Shown: piece by piece, positions 16,518 to 24,483 of the stretch
Numbering within the stretch: position 1 is the first letter of the stretch
Layout: each line of letters opens with the position of its first letter
Assembly (NCBI RefSeq): GCF_900177515.1
Contig: NZ_FXAK01000003.1
Span: 1-61,558, forward strand
DNA: 61,558 nucleotides
Direction: 5' to 3'
Origin: Azospirillum oryzae
GTDB lineage: Bacteria; Pseudomonadota; Alphaproteobacteria; Azospirillales; Azospirillaceae
The notes under the pieces: generated by a model
Seen by the model: the letters and a program-made list of their open reading frames with translations, nothing else
The model's database searches: none
Told to the model about the DNA's origin: nothing
Made by a program: the position numbers and the translations under genes

Positions 16518-16605
16518 GTTGGACGGCTCCGGATCGTAGGGAATGCGCGGCGGCGCGGCAAGGTTGCTCCTTGCCGCGCCTGGGTCGGGGTCGGGGCCGG
16601 ACGGA

Positions 16606-16929
16606 TCACGCCCGGTGGATCGGATCGGCGTGGCCAGCGGCGACGATGCGGGCGAAGGCCGCGAAGGTGACGATTGCGCGGCCGGTGTGGCTGTGTCCGA
16701 ACTCGCGCCGGGTGGCGCTGCTCGCGGGCTGGCTGTCGATCCCGACGCGCACGGCTCCGACGTTGCGCAGCACGTCGCGGGCCTCGGTGTCGCGGGCGAT
16801 GGGCCAATAGAGCGTCACCCGGTCGGCGGTGGGCACGCGGACGAAGCGAAGGACGGTCGAGGTCGGCGCGGCAACGGGGGCGGTAGCCTGGGCGGTCTGC
16901 TGGTTGTCGTTGTTCGGCTGCTGCAACAT
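16606..16929 (-). CDS. Hypothetical protein downstream of the ParB-like gene
   Basis: 107-residue protein with a Gln/Asn/Ala-rich N-terminus and a mixed alpha/beta remainder ('LRFVRVPTADRVTLYWPIA'). An excellent RBS, AGGAGG eight bases before the ATG, fixes the start. It starts 56 bases after the ParB-like stop, so it is probably co-transcribed. Function unknown. Confidence 0.65.
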   Translation of the reverse strand: MLQQPNNDNQQTAQATAPVAAPTSTVLRFVRVPTADRVTLYWPIARDTEARDVLRNVGAVRVGIDSQPASSATRREFGHSHTGRAIVTFAAFARIVAAGHADPIHRA

Positions 16930-16985
16930 GGGTGTTCCTCCTGGTGGGACCGGCGGCGCCTGCCGCCGGTCGTGGCATGTGAGGG

Positions 16986-19073
16986 TCAAGCGGCAAGGGC
17001 GATGGGGTGGGCGTCCTGGTCGGCCGGGGGCAGGGCCAGAGGGTCGACCGTCGTGTCGGTCGGGTGGGCCTCGGTGTCGGCCGGTTCCTGGTTCTGGTGG
17101 CGGTCGTCGTGGCGATCGGCGCCGTGGTCGTCCGTGGCGGCGGCGTTCAGGCTCTGCCCGTCGTCCTGGGCGGCGGGCTGGTCGGCCTCTTCCTCTTGCT
17201 GGTCAAGGTGCGAACGGAGCGGGACGGGAAGCCAACCACTACCGGCAAGCCGCAACTCGGCTTCGGCAACCAATGCCGCCTTCTTCATGTTGGCGAGGTT
17301 GTCGGCCGCCTCCGGCGACACGCCTTCGCGCACGGCGTCGAGAATGGCGTCTTTTGGCACTGAGGCGAGGTAGGTTTCTGCGGTCGGCTCCCACCACTTG
17401 GCCATGTCGAGGCCAAGGGATGCGGCGAGGTCGTTGGAGGCGACCAAGCGTTCATCAGACTCCGTGTTGTGGGGGTGGCGAACCGCGTTGACGGTCTGCG
17501 CGGTGCAGTAGGCCAGCAGGGACAGAATGGTTTCCTGGTCCTGCTCCATGAGCCATTCCCAAGCCTCGTGATGCGCGGCCGGGATGCGGAGCAACCACCA
17601 TCCGTGACGGTCGGTCACCGCCTGCTTGGCGGCGCACCCCTCGATCCCTTCGGCGTCAAGGGCGGCGGCGCGTCCACGCTGGTCCACGCTGATTTCCAGC
17701 GCACTGGGGCGGCTGTAGCTGTTCGTGCCGTAGAACACCGGGGCCATGAGGTTATGGACGATGGCGACCAGCGCCACGTCGGGGCGCTCCATGAGTTCGG
17801 CGCGCAGGGCCATGGTGCGCTGAGCGGTCAAGCGAAGCATGAGGGCGGCGGTCATGGGCTTGCGCGCGCCTGCCGTGCTCTCGGTCGCGCCGTCGCTGTC
17901 CTGCTCGGCCGCACCCTGGCGGATGGCGCGCTCATCTTCCGGCCGCACCATGCCCCGGTCGATCTGCACCGCGCCTTGGTAGTCGAGGCTCACCAGTGCG
18001 CCAGCGATGGCCAGCTTTTCAGCGGACCAATGGTCCTCGCGGGCACGGATCGTCTGCATCTGCTCGTCAAGCGCCGCCAGTGCTGCGGGGTCGGCGTCGT
18101 CCTGCTCCGCGAGGGCGTCGTATTCCTGCTCCAACCGTTCCAGTTCGGCGGCGTCGGCCTCCGACAACGGCACATCCTCGGCGTGAACGCGGGCGAACGT
18201 GTTGCGGCGCTCGTAGGTGACATGCGTTTGCACCTCCACCCACTTCCACCCCTCGGCGCGCACCTGGGCGGCGACCGTTTCCAGCTTTTCCAGCGCCAGC
18301 CGTTCGACCAAAGCCGCGTCCGTCCAGGGGGCGGCACCGGGCGCCGCAAAGAGGTCCTGGCGCACCGTTCCACCGGCGGCGAGGTAGGCGTCTGCGGTGA
18401 TGAAGCGGGCGCGACGGTCCTCCATCGGCTTCACGTCGTCGTGAGTCAGAACGCTGCGGATGCTTTGGGGGTCACGGCGATACTCGGGCGCCTCGAAATA
18501 GGCCGCCTCCTGCGCGGCGTGGCTGTCACTGAGGGCGAAAGCCTGCATGTGCGCGGCTGTCAGCTTGCCGGTGCGGTATAGGTCCAGCAGCTTGGGCGAC
18601 ACCTGGGCCAGCCGCAGGCGGCGGCTCACATACAACGGCTCCACGCCAAAGCGGGCGGCGACTTCCTCCACGGTGGCGCCTTCCTGGTCGATGATGACGC
18701 GGAAGGCTTCGAACTCGTCGGCCGGGTGCATCGCTTCGCGGATGACGTTTTCAGCCAAGGACGTTTCGACCGCTTCAGCGGCGGTGCGAACGGTGCAGGG
18801 GATGGGATGCCCGGCGGGGATGCGCTTGCGCTTGGCCAGCAGCTTCAACGCGGCGAGACGGCGCCCCCCGGCGACCACGGCGAACTTGCCGGTCGGCTTG
18901 CCGTCTTTCTCCACCGGCACCACCGCAAGGTTATGGATAAGCCCCTTCGCCTCGATGTTAGCGGCGAGCTGGTCGAGGGTCTGCCCGCCGGTCTTCCGCA
19001 CGTTCTGCTTTGACGACACCAGCTTTGAGAGGGCGATTTCAACGATGGGGGAGGTGATGGCGGCGGTGTGCAT
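16986..19073 (-). CDS. Large ParB/RepB/Spo0J-family protein
   Basis: 695-residue protein. The N-terminal ParB domain carries the 'VVAGGRRLAALKLL' box and the 'SLAENVIREAMHPADEFEAF' box, followed by the helix-turn-helix ('VEEVAARFGVEPLYVSRRLRL'). The long C-terminal extension is Glu/Asp-rich in the middle and ends in an Asp/His-rich tail. Large ParB-like proteins of this kind are common on alphaproteobacterial plasmids and need not act in partition. With no ParA next to it and a separate ParA/RHH pair elsewhere, I favour a regulatory or DNA-protection role. GAGGA upstream supports the start. Confidence 0.85.
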   Translation of the reverse strand: MHTAAITSPIVEIALSKLVSSKQNVRKTGGQTLDQLAANIEAKGLIHNLAVVPVEKDGKPTGKFAVVAGGRRLAALKLLAKRKRIPAGHPIPCTVRTAAEAVETSLAENVIREAMHPADEFEAFRVIIDQEGATVEEVAARFGVEPLYVSRRLRLAQVSPKLLDLYRTGKLTAAHMQAFALSDSHAAQEAAYFEAPEYRRDPQSIRSVLTHDDVKPMEDRRARFITADAYLAAGGTVRQDLFAAPGAAPWTDAALVERLALEKLETVAAQVRAEGWKWVEVQTHVTYERRNTFARVHAEDVPLSEADAAELERLEQEYDALAEQDDADPAALAALDEQMQTIRAREDHWSAEKLAIAGALVSLDYQGAVQIDRGMVRPEDERAIRQGAAEQDSDGATESTAGARKPMTAALMLRLTAQRTMALRAELMERPDVALVAIVHNLMAPVFYGTNSYSRPSALEISVDQRGRAAALDAEGIEGCAAKQAVTDRHGWWLLRIPAAHHEAWEWLMEQDQETILSLLAYCTAQTVNAVRHPHNTESDERLVASNDLAASLGLDMAKWWEPTAETYLASVPKDAILDAVREGVSPEAADNLANMKKAALVAEAELRLAGSGWLPVPLRSHLDQQEEEADQPAAQDDGQSLNAAATDDHGADRHDDRHQNQEPADTEAHPTDTTVDPLALPPADQDAHPIALAA

Positions 19074-19143
19074 GGCGGATTCCTCGGGATCGGAAGGCGG
19101 AAGGGGGGAAAGCGGGGGGAGGGCTGCGCCTCCCCCGGCCGGA

Positions 19144-20001
19144 TCAGCCGACAAGCTGATAGGCGGCGGTGCGGATGAGGCTTTGCAGGTCGTCTTGGAT
19201 GAGCGGGACCGGCACGGACCAAAGCCGCCCCCTGCGGTAGTCCTCGACGGCCGGCCGGGGCGTGTCCTTGAGGTTTCCGGCGTAGTCGGTGAAAACCTGG
19301 GTGATGGCGCGTTCAATGAGCGCGTCCGACTCTTCGCGGCGGGTGCTGAGGTACTGCACCCCTCCGAAAATCGAGATAAACGGGGAGGTTTCGAAGGACG
19401 CCAGATCCTGCATGCTGTCGAACCGCCCGCCTTTGAACGCGGACACCACGTCCTCGACCTGGGCGACGGTCGGGCCGTCCTCCCACGACACGCCGATGCT
19501 GCTATGGTGCTGCTTGCGCACCGAAAACTTGATGCCGGGGAAGCTCTTTTTCAGGACGGCGCGAACGTTGGCGGCTGCAAGCCGTCCGTCGCGCTCGCCA
19601 TTGCCTTGGGTCAGGTGCGCCCACTCCGGCGCCTCTTTCAGCCGCGCCACCTCGGCCGCAAAAGCGGCCTTCTCGGCGGCGGCGGCGGCGGTCTTGTTGG
19701 CGGTGACTTCCTCGGCGTACGCCAGGGCGGCGGCGATGCGGTTGGCTCCCCACACATCGTCAAAAATCGTCCACTGCACGCCGTGGATGATGGCTTCCGG
19801 CAGGCGGTTGGAAATGCTGCCGTCGTCAAACACCACGTCGAAAGTCGCGGAACCGCCGCTGTAACCGATGCCGCACAGGCTGCGGATGGTGTCCGGGCGC
19901 TGCTCGCCATGGATCGCGTACACGGTGCCTTCGCGGCCACCGTAGAGGATGCAGTGCAGGCGGGTTCCGATGACGACGGGGGTGATGGTGGTGGAGGTCA
20001 T
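19144..20001 (-). CDS. LPD29-type hypothetical protein
   Basis: 285-residue protein. The C-terminal half has the pattern of the LPD29 (large polyvalent protein-associated) domain, 'FPGIKFSVRKQ...SIGVSWEDGPT..QVEDVV..FKGG.FDSMQD', usually found in plasmid and phage polyvalent proteins. Here it stands nearly alone. The N-terminal 90 residues form a small beta-rich domain of unknown type. The gene is just upstream of the ParB-like gene on the same strand, a pairing I would expect to be functional. Role unknown. Confidence 0.75.
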   Translation of the reverse strand: MTSTTITPVVIGTRLHCILYGGREGTVYAIHGEQRPDTIRSLCGIGYSGGSATFDVVFDDGSISNRLPEAIIHGVQWTIFDDVWGANRIAAALAYAEEVTANKTAAAAAEKAAFAAEVARLKEAPEWAHLTQGNGERDGRLAAANVRAVLKKSFPGIKFSVRKQHHSSIGVSWEDGPTVAQVEDVVSAFKGGRFDSMQDLASFETSPFISIFGGVQYLSTRREESDALIERAITQVFTDYAGNLKDTPRPAVEDYRRGRLWSVPVPLIQDDLQSLIRTAAYQLVG

Positions 20002-20006
20002 GCGGG

Positions 20007-20330
20007 TCACTCCTGGATCTGAGCGATGGAGGGGGGCACGCAACCGGCGTGCGTCACGATGAAGCCGGCGGCGGTCAAGGCGGCGGCGAGTTGGGCGGGG
20101 GTGTCGGCGGTCGGCTGCTGGTTGACGTAGGAGTCTCGGCCGGGATGCATGGCGAAGCCGTGCCGCCGATAGATCCGCACGATGCGCGCGGCCATGGTGT
20201 CGGACGGGAACGGGGCGACGGTCGGCCGGAAGGCAAGGGCGCCGCTGATCCGTCCATAGTTCTCGTCACGCCAGTTGATGACGATGGCGACCGGGGAGCG
20301 GGTGCCGATGGGGCGGGGTTGGCTGGTCAA
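20007..20330 (-). CDS. Hypothetical protein, TTG start
   Basis: 107-residue protein of unknown function, ending five bases before the LPD29 gene. I chose the TTG at 20330 because AGGAG lies seven bases upstream; the next in-frame TTG (20357) has none. The sequence looks like a small alpha/beta domain ('RIVRIYRRHGFAMHPGRDSY'). Confidence 0.55.
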   Translation of the reverse strand: MTSQPRPIGTRSPVAIVINWRDENYGRISGALAFRPTVAPFPSDTMAARIVRIYRRHGFAMHPGRDSYVNQQPTADTPAQLAAALTAAGFIVTHAGCVPPSIAQIQE

Positions 20331-20473
20331 GGCGTGCTCCTGGCTGAGTGCAGGCAAAGGGCGGGCGTGCGGCGCCGTGGCGCCGTCATGGCTGCGTCTG
20401 CGGCGATTGGGGGTGAGGTTGCCGGGCCGTCCGCGCCTGGGGCTGCGGGCGGTCGGGAAACCCCGCCTTGCGG

Positions 20474-20755
20474 CTAGGGTCGGCTCAAGGGGCCGTCCAG
20501 CAGGCGACGGGCGGCGCGGGTGGCGCTCTGCCGCGTCGTATAGTCGTGGTCCAGATGGCGCAGGAAACCGCGCGCCTTGGCCATGGGTTCGACGCGAGCG
20601 AGCGAAACGTCGCCTTCCTTCGGCTCCACGATCAGGCCGAAGCTGATAAGGCCGTTCAGACCGATTGCCGCGGGGTCGTCCTGTTCGACATGGACGAAGA
20701 AATGAGCGTTCTGAAAGGTCCGCGTGTTGACGGGATCAAGGCCATAGACAGTCAC
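20474..20755 (-). CDS. Hypothetical protein, first gene of the - strand unit
   Basis: 93-residue protein (GTG start, GGAG upstream) with a beta-rich N-terminus ('NAHFFVHVEQDDPAAIGLNG') and an Arg-rich C-terminal helix. It is the first gene of the leftward run to the ParB-like gene. Its upstream region holds a TATAAT and two palindromic operators. Function unknown. Confidence 0.6.
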   Translation of the reverse strand: MTVYGLDPVNTRTFQNAHFFVHVEQDDPAAIGLNGLISFGLIVEPKEGDVSLARVEPMAKARGFLRHLDHDYTTRQSATRAARRLLDGPLSRP

Positions 20756-20821
20756 GGCGGAGGCTCCGGAGGGTGGGGGCGGCGGGGGCGGAGGCGTTAG
20801 CCTCGCTCCGTCTGTGCCCCC

Positions 20822-20869
20822 ATTATAACGCTACGCGTAGCGATTGGAAGGATAACGCTACGCGTAGCG
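20822..20869 (-). promoter_or_regulatory. Promoter with twin CGCTACGCGTAGCG operators
   Basis: Two identical 14-bp perfect palindromes (20829-20842 and 20856-20869, centres 27 bp apart) lie beside a TATAAT (20822-20827, - strand). The first palindrome lies between the -10 and the likely -35 region, a typical repressor position for the leftward unit. The repressor is not identified. Confidence 0.75.
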
Positions 20870-20896
20870 AAACATGACAGCCATGCAGCGAAGGTA

Positions 20897-20946
20897 TGTC
20901 AATGACAGGGTTGGCCCTTGCCGATACCCTGTCAATGACATATAAT
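20897..20946 (+). promoter_or_regulatory. Promoter and paired operators of the toxin-antitoxin unit
   Basis: TTGCCG (20918-20923), a 17-bp spacer and TATAAT (20941-20946) form a strong sigma-70-type promoter. Two copies of the palindrome TGTCAATGACA (20897-20907 and 20930-20940) flank the -35 and abut the -10. The expected start site is at about 20953, the A of the ATG, so the message may be leaderless. Confidence 0.75.
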
Positions 20947-20952
20947 CAGGGC

Positions 20953-21300
20953 ATGACGAACCAACCCACCATCCCCCAAGCCGTTGTCGAAACCGCGCCC
21001 TACCTCGCGCGGGCTGCGGGCTGCATGACCGAAGCCGAGCGGGCCGATGCGCTGGTGATGATCGGTCTCGACCCTGAGCGGGGCCAGTTGGTCCGGGGCG
21101 GTGGTGGGATCCGCAAGATCCGCTTCGCAACCGGATCCGGCGGCAAGAGCGGCGGCGTGCGGATCATCTATTACTACTATGACCGGCAACATCCGGTCTT
21201 CCTGCTCACTGCTTACGCGAAGGCACGGCAGGAAAATCTGACCGACGCGCAAAAGAACGCCTTCGCGAAGGTGGTTAAACAGCTACTCGAAACTTACTGA
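20953..21300 (+). CDS. higB: RelE/HigB-type toxin
   Basis: 115-residue RelE-superfamily protein, expected to be a ribosome-dependent or free mRNA endonuclease. It shows the HigB2-like pattern: 'LVRGGGGIRKIRFAT', 'GGVRIIYYYYD', then 'VFLLTAYAKARQENLTDAQK'. The longer reading from an upstream GTG would start inside the operator, so I chose ATG 20953. The antitoxin follows ten bases later, and toxin before antitoxin is the usual higBA order. It probably stabilises the plasmid. Confidence 0.88.
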   Translation: MTNQPTIPQAVVETAPYLARAAGCMTEAERADALVMIGLDPERGQLVRGGGGIRKIRFATGSGGKSGGVRIIYYYYDRQHPVFLLTAYAKARQENLTDAQKNAFAKVVKQLLETY

Positions 21301-21310
21301 GGGTCAAATC

Positions 21311-21610
21311 ATGGATGACGAACTGTTCACCGATCTCATGGAAGGCATGAAAGAGGCCGTTGCTTACCAGAAAGGCAAAGCTTCGCCTGCAACCCGTGTT
21401 CATACCGTGGAAGTGGAGGATATCGACGTTAAGGCGCTCCGCCAGCGGCTAGGCATGACGCAGGAAGGCTTTGCGTCGGCCTTCTCGTTCAAGGTGAACA
21501 CGGTTGCGCAATGGGAACAGCGCCGCCGCTTCCCACGCGGGCCGGAACGGACTCTGTTGCGTGTGATCGAACGCGAACCGGACGCGGTGCGCAGGGCCTT
21601 GGCGGGCTAA
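21311..21610 (+). CDS. higA: HigA/Xre-type antitoxin
   Basis: 99-residue protein with a C-terminal Xre-type helix-turn-helix ('LRQRLGMTQEGFASAFSFK...VAQWEQRRRFPRGPERTLLRVI'), matching HigA2/MqsA-like antitoxins. The N-terminal half would bind the toxin. GAGGGT is upstream of the ATG. It probably represses its own promoter through the TGTCAATGACA pair. Confidence 0.9.
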   Translation: MDDELFTDLMEGMKEAVAYQKGKASPATRVHTVEVEDIDVKALRQRLGMTQEGFASAFSFKVNTVAQWEQRRRFPRGPERTLLRVIEREPDAVRRALAG

Positions 21611-22315
21611 CGCCCACCAAGGCGGGCAACCGCCGCCCCAACCCACCCATTGCTAAGCAGATCCCGTTTCCGGATCTGGCGCGAGCGCGGGCCTAGGGGA
21701 ACTTGGCCCCCGGCCTTTAGCACGGCCCGCGAGGGTCGCCGGGGGCCTAGTTCCCCTTGCCCGCGCGTGGCACGGGCGAACGATCCTGCCGTGGGGCCCC
21801 GCTTCAGCGGGGATGGGCCGCTTGCGGCCCATAGGCGGGATCGCTTCGCCTGCGCGACCAGTTTTCCACCACGGCGGCAGGCGTCCGGCCGGGGACCGGC
21901 CGGATAGAACAGTTGGGCGCCGAAGGGCGCCTCGATGTGTGTCCAGAGCAAGGCGACGGACACGGCCACTCTCTTCTGCAGCTGGTGGGCTTCGTCGGTG
22001 TTCTGTAGCTGCCGATGGAAAGCGACTGTGCATTATCCCGCCCGAAGGGTGGCCCGCGAAGCGGGACAGATCGTCACCCGACAGGGCCAAGACCCTGGAC
22101 AGGCTGCACCTCCAGGGGTGGCCTGGGAGCGTGTGTCCCGTCCAGGGGCTTGGGGATCCGTGCGCGGCCGCGCACGGATCCTAGAGCCGGAGCACTCCAG
22201 CGGGAGGTTCCGCCTTCGCCAGATCCGAAAAAGCGACAAATCGACCCATCGTTCCGCCATGATTTTATGCAATCAAAAAATCACAAGCTTAAGAATGGAT
22301 CGCGCCTTGCATTTT
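21611..22315. other. Gene-free stretch rich in perfect hairpins
   Basis: No convincing gene. At least five strong dyads lie in tandem: a 19-bp arm pair 21696-21714 / 21738-21756 (one mismatch), CCCCGC-TTCA-GCGGGG (21797-21812), ATGGGCCGC-TT-GCGGCCCAT (21813-21832), TCCGGCC/GGCCGGA (21884-21904), GGCGCC-GAAG-GGCGCC (21916-21931), and a 28-bp perfect palindrome (22154-22181). Possible meanings are a structured RNA, a replication start site or remnants of hairpin repeats. Confidence 0.7.
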
Positions 22316-22558
22316 TTACTGCAAGATTTTAATCATCATCTGCTCCCGCTCGGCACTGCTGATGGTATCGCTCGTGATTAGAACAGAGATCATCGCTACG
22401 AGCATGTGAACATCCCGGTTTCGAGCGAGGGTCTTCAAGTCGGCGATCATCACCGCGGGGATTCTTGCCGCGTCTTCGTCGTGCTGTTCATGAAGGAACT
22501 TCTGCACGATGGCATCGGCGGTATCCAAGAGTTTGCGGCAATACAACGCGGTTTTCAT
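22316..22558 (-). CDS. Small helical hypothetical protein
   Basis: 80-residue helical protein ('LDTADAIVQKFLHEQHDED', 'LARNRDVHMLVAMISVLI'), not recognised. AGAGG seven bases before the ATG supports the start. It diverges from the LuxR-type regulator across about 230 bases. The local sequence is less GC-rich than the plasmid around it. Confidence 0.6.
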   Translation of the reverse strand: MKTALYCRKLLDTADAIVQKFLHEQHDEDAARIPAVMIADLKTLARNRDVHMLVAMISVLITSDTISSAEREQMMIKILQ

Positions 22559-22720
22559 TGTGGGTCCTCTGGTGTGTCTCAGGCTTTGCAAAGCCTTAGG
22601 AACGGCATCCAAACCGCTTGATAAGCAAGCGCTTCACATGTCGAATCCTTAGCCTCCTAAGCGTTGCATATCCCTGTATTCCGCTTCTTTTTGCGTGAAA
22701 CGGACGGTTAATTTTCGCTC

Positions 22721-22745
22721 GAACCGTACACCAAATGGTGCTTTT
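22721..22745. promoter_or_regulatory. ACGGTT / AACCGT dyad upstream of the LuxR-type gene
   Basis: Half-sites ACGGTT and AACCGT separated by 11 bases (aattttcgctc), 50-70 bases upstream of the regulator start, in the divergent intergenic region. Could be an autoregulatory site; low support beyond symmetry. Confidence 0.3.
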
Positions 22746-22789
22746 TTACATCCATCGGGACATAAGTCGCTCCACCGAAGGAAATAACT

Positions 22790-23860
22790 TTGCGCGATCT
22801 ACCGCCTGAAGCGCCCGCCGCGTTCGGCGAACTGCTTGAACTTTCTCGCGTTTTGGGCGGCGAGACGATGTTGTTCATGCCGGATGACCGGATTGGTTTC
22901 GTGTCGGATAACGTTCGCTCACGCTATCCCTTCTTCGGCTTTCCCGATGGCGCAACCTTTCCGGATCTCTATTGGTCCATCGTCCATACCGGCATGAGCA
23001 CGGCCGAGTCGCTGGTGGTCCCGCCGGCGGATTACCTTGCGATGATCGTCAACAGCCGCCGTGCGAACCCGGTGCTGGACTTCCGCAAGCGGTATCAAGT
23101 CGAAGGCAGCGCGGTCGATCTGCAGTGTCATCACCGCGCCCTTCCGGACGGATGGACGGCCCAAGTCCGGGTCGACGTGGCGCAGCTGCGCGTGCGCGGC
23201 TGGGTCGCCGGCACGGCTCCAAGATCGGTATTTGAGATGTTGAACACGGTACATGAGACGGAGCGGTTCGAAGCCCTGCTGAACCGGCTATCACTCGGCG
23301 TCGCCATTGTCGGGCGCGACCGGTCGGTGCGCTGGGCAAATGCGGCCGCCCGGTTCGCTCTGCTCGGCGGGCTGGGTTGCACGGTCCAGGACGGCCGGTT
23401 GGTAGCGCTTGATGCGGCAGCCGATATTCGGCTCGGCGAACTGGTGCAGGCGGCGGCCGACCACGGGCGAGGCGGGTTCCTCGGTATGCCTTCTGCCAGC
23501 AATCCAACAATGGTGTCGGTTGGGGCCGGGCTTTCGGTTGGCGATGCGGTGATCCTGATTCCTCCGCCGGCGCCGGTGGAGGCGGTGGTGCGCGACGCGC
23601 TCGGCACCCTCGGCCTTTCGCCTGGGCAGTGCGACGTGGCTCTGTCGATTGTGACCGCCGGCGGTCCAGCTGAAGCCGCGGCTTCCACCGGTCGAGCCTA
23701 TGCCACGGTACGCAAACAGCTGGTCCGGATCTATGCGGTCCTGGGCCTGAGTTTCGGCGTGACCAGTCAGAGGGCGCTCGCGCATCTCATCGGACAGGTT
23801 GCGTCAATCGCCGGGGCTCGCCCCCAACAAATGAGGATGCTTGGCTATGAAGATTGCTGA
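22790..23860 (+). CDS. PAS-like sensor / LuxR-type transcription regulator
   Basis: 356-residue regulator. A C-terminal LuxR-type helix-turn-helix spans about residues 275-345 ('LGLSPGQCDVALSIVTAGGPAEAAASTGRAYATVRKQL'), with a PAS-like stretch before it ('SLGVAIVGRDRSVRWANAAA'). The N-terminal part ('ETMLFMPDDRIGFVSDNVRS...FPDLYWSIVHTG') looks like another PAS-type sensor. TTG start with AAGGA nine bases upstream. The stop overlaps the next gene, so the two are coupled. The ligand and targets are unknown; the next two small genes are the obvious candidates. Confidence 0.8.
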   Translation: MRDLPPEAPAAFGELLELSRVLGGETMLFMPDDRIGFVSDNVRSRYPFFGFPDGATFPDLYWSIVHTGMSTAESLVVPPADYLAMIVNSRRANPVLDFRKRYQVEGSAVDLQCHHRALPDGWTAQVRVDVAQLRVRGWVAGTAPRSVFEMLNTVHETERFEALLNRLSLGVAIVGRDRSVRWANAAARFALLGGLGCTVQDGRLVALDAAADIRLGELVQAAADHGRGGFLGMPSASNPTMVSVGAGLSVGDAVILIPPPAPVEAVVRDALGTLGLSPGQCDVALSIVTAGGPAEAAASTGRAYATVRKQLVRIYAVLGLSFGVTSQRALAHLIGQVASIAGARPQQMRMLGYEDC

Positions 23861-24254
23861 TTTGAACCTGGCGCGCGTTGAACGCGATTTGGCCAAGCAC
23901 GGCATGACGCCAGTGGCGGCGGCGGAAGCTGTCACGCTTTATCGTCAGTTCCTGGATCTGGTCCAGCAGCACCCGGACCTGGCGCTATGCCCACCAAGCG
24001 CGGCCGATCTGGCATGGCACGCCCATATGCTGCGATCCGCGGAGTATCGCGCGGACTGTATCGCGCTGTTCGGTGCACCGATCGACCACGACGGCGATGC
24101 CTTCGGGACGCCTGACTTCCGGGCCGCCTGGGCGACCACGCGCCAGCTGTGGAAAGAGCGCTTCGGCGTCGATCTGGTCGAGGATCCGGACGCCCGCGAT
24201 GTGAACAGCCACGCGCCGGCGTCTTGCCTCCGGCCGCTGCCGCGCGCTGCGTGA
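23847..24254 (+). CDS. 'WHxHM' (glycine-rich-domain-protein-like) small protein
   Basis: 135-residue protein with the motif 'DLAWHAHMLRSAEYRADC..LFGAPIDHD', matching the D-x-x-WH-x-H motif of proteins annotated as glycine-rich domain-containing protein-like. The His/Cys/Asp pattern suggests a metal site. ATG overlaps the stop of the LuxR-type regulator. No enzymatic function is established for this family as far as I know. It stands upstream of a stem-loop and a tiny hydrophobic peptide gene. Confidence 0.7.
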   Translation: MKIADLNLARVERDLAKHGMTPVAAAEAVTLYRQFLDLVQQHPDLALCPPSAADLAWHAHMLRSAEYRADCIALFGAPIDHDGDAFGTPDFRAAWATTRQLWKERFGVDLVEDPDARDVNSHAPASCLRPLPRAA

Positions 24255-24340
24255 ACGCGGCGCCGCCGGTCGATGCCGAGAAAGATGCGTTTTTCGGCAA
24301 CCTATCGGGGGCGCGCGAAAAAAATCAGATCTCCACAATG

Positions 24341-24370
24341 GGTGTCGCTGGCGTAAGCGCCAGAGACACC
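24341..24370 (+). promoter_or_regulatory. Stem-loop just before the 32-aa peptide gene
   Basis: GGTGTC-g-CTGGCG, loop TAAG or similar, CGCCAG-a-GACACC: a near-perfect 30-base hairpin ending four bases before the GGAG that serves the peptide ATG. It could be a terminator/attenuator after the 'WHxHM' gene or a translational control element for the peptide. Confidence 0.6.
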
Positions 24371-24384
24371 TATGGAGACCAACG

Positions 24385-24483
24385 ATGTTTCATATCCTAA
24401 CGAAGCTGTGGCCGGTCCTGCTGTTTTTGACGACGCCTCTGTGGATCGGCTCCGTCAACAGGATCCTGTCCAGCGCCTTCTAA
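24385..24483 (+). CDS. 32-residue hydrophobic peptide
   Basis: Reads MFHILTKLWPVLLFLTTPLW, then IGSVNRILSSAF: one membrane-spanning segment with basic residues on both sides. GGAG lies seven bases before the ATG, a good RBS. Size and make-up resemble type I toxins such as TisB or Ldr and small membrane regulators, but no match is recognised. It overlaps the antisense zinc-ribbon-like gene by 87 bases. It may be co-expressed with the LuxR-type regulator unit upstream. Confidence 0.45.
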   Translation: MFHILTKLWPVLLFLTTPLWIGSVNRILSSAF

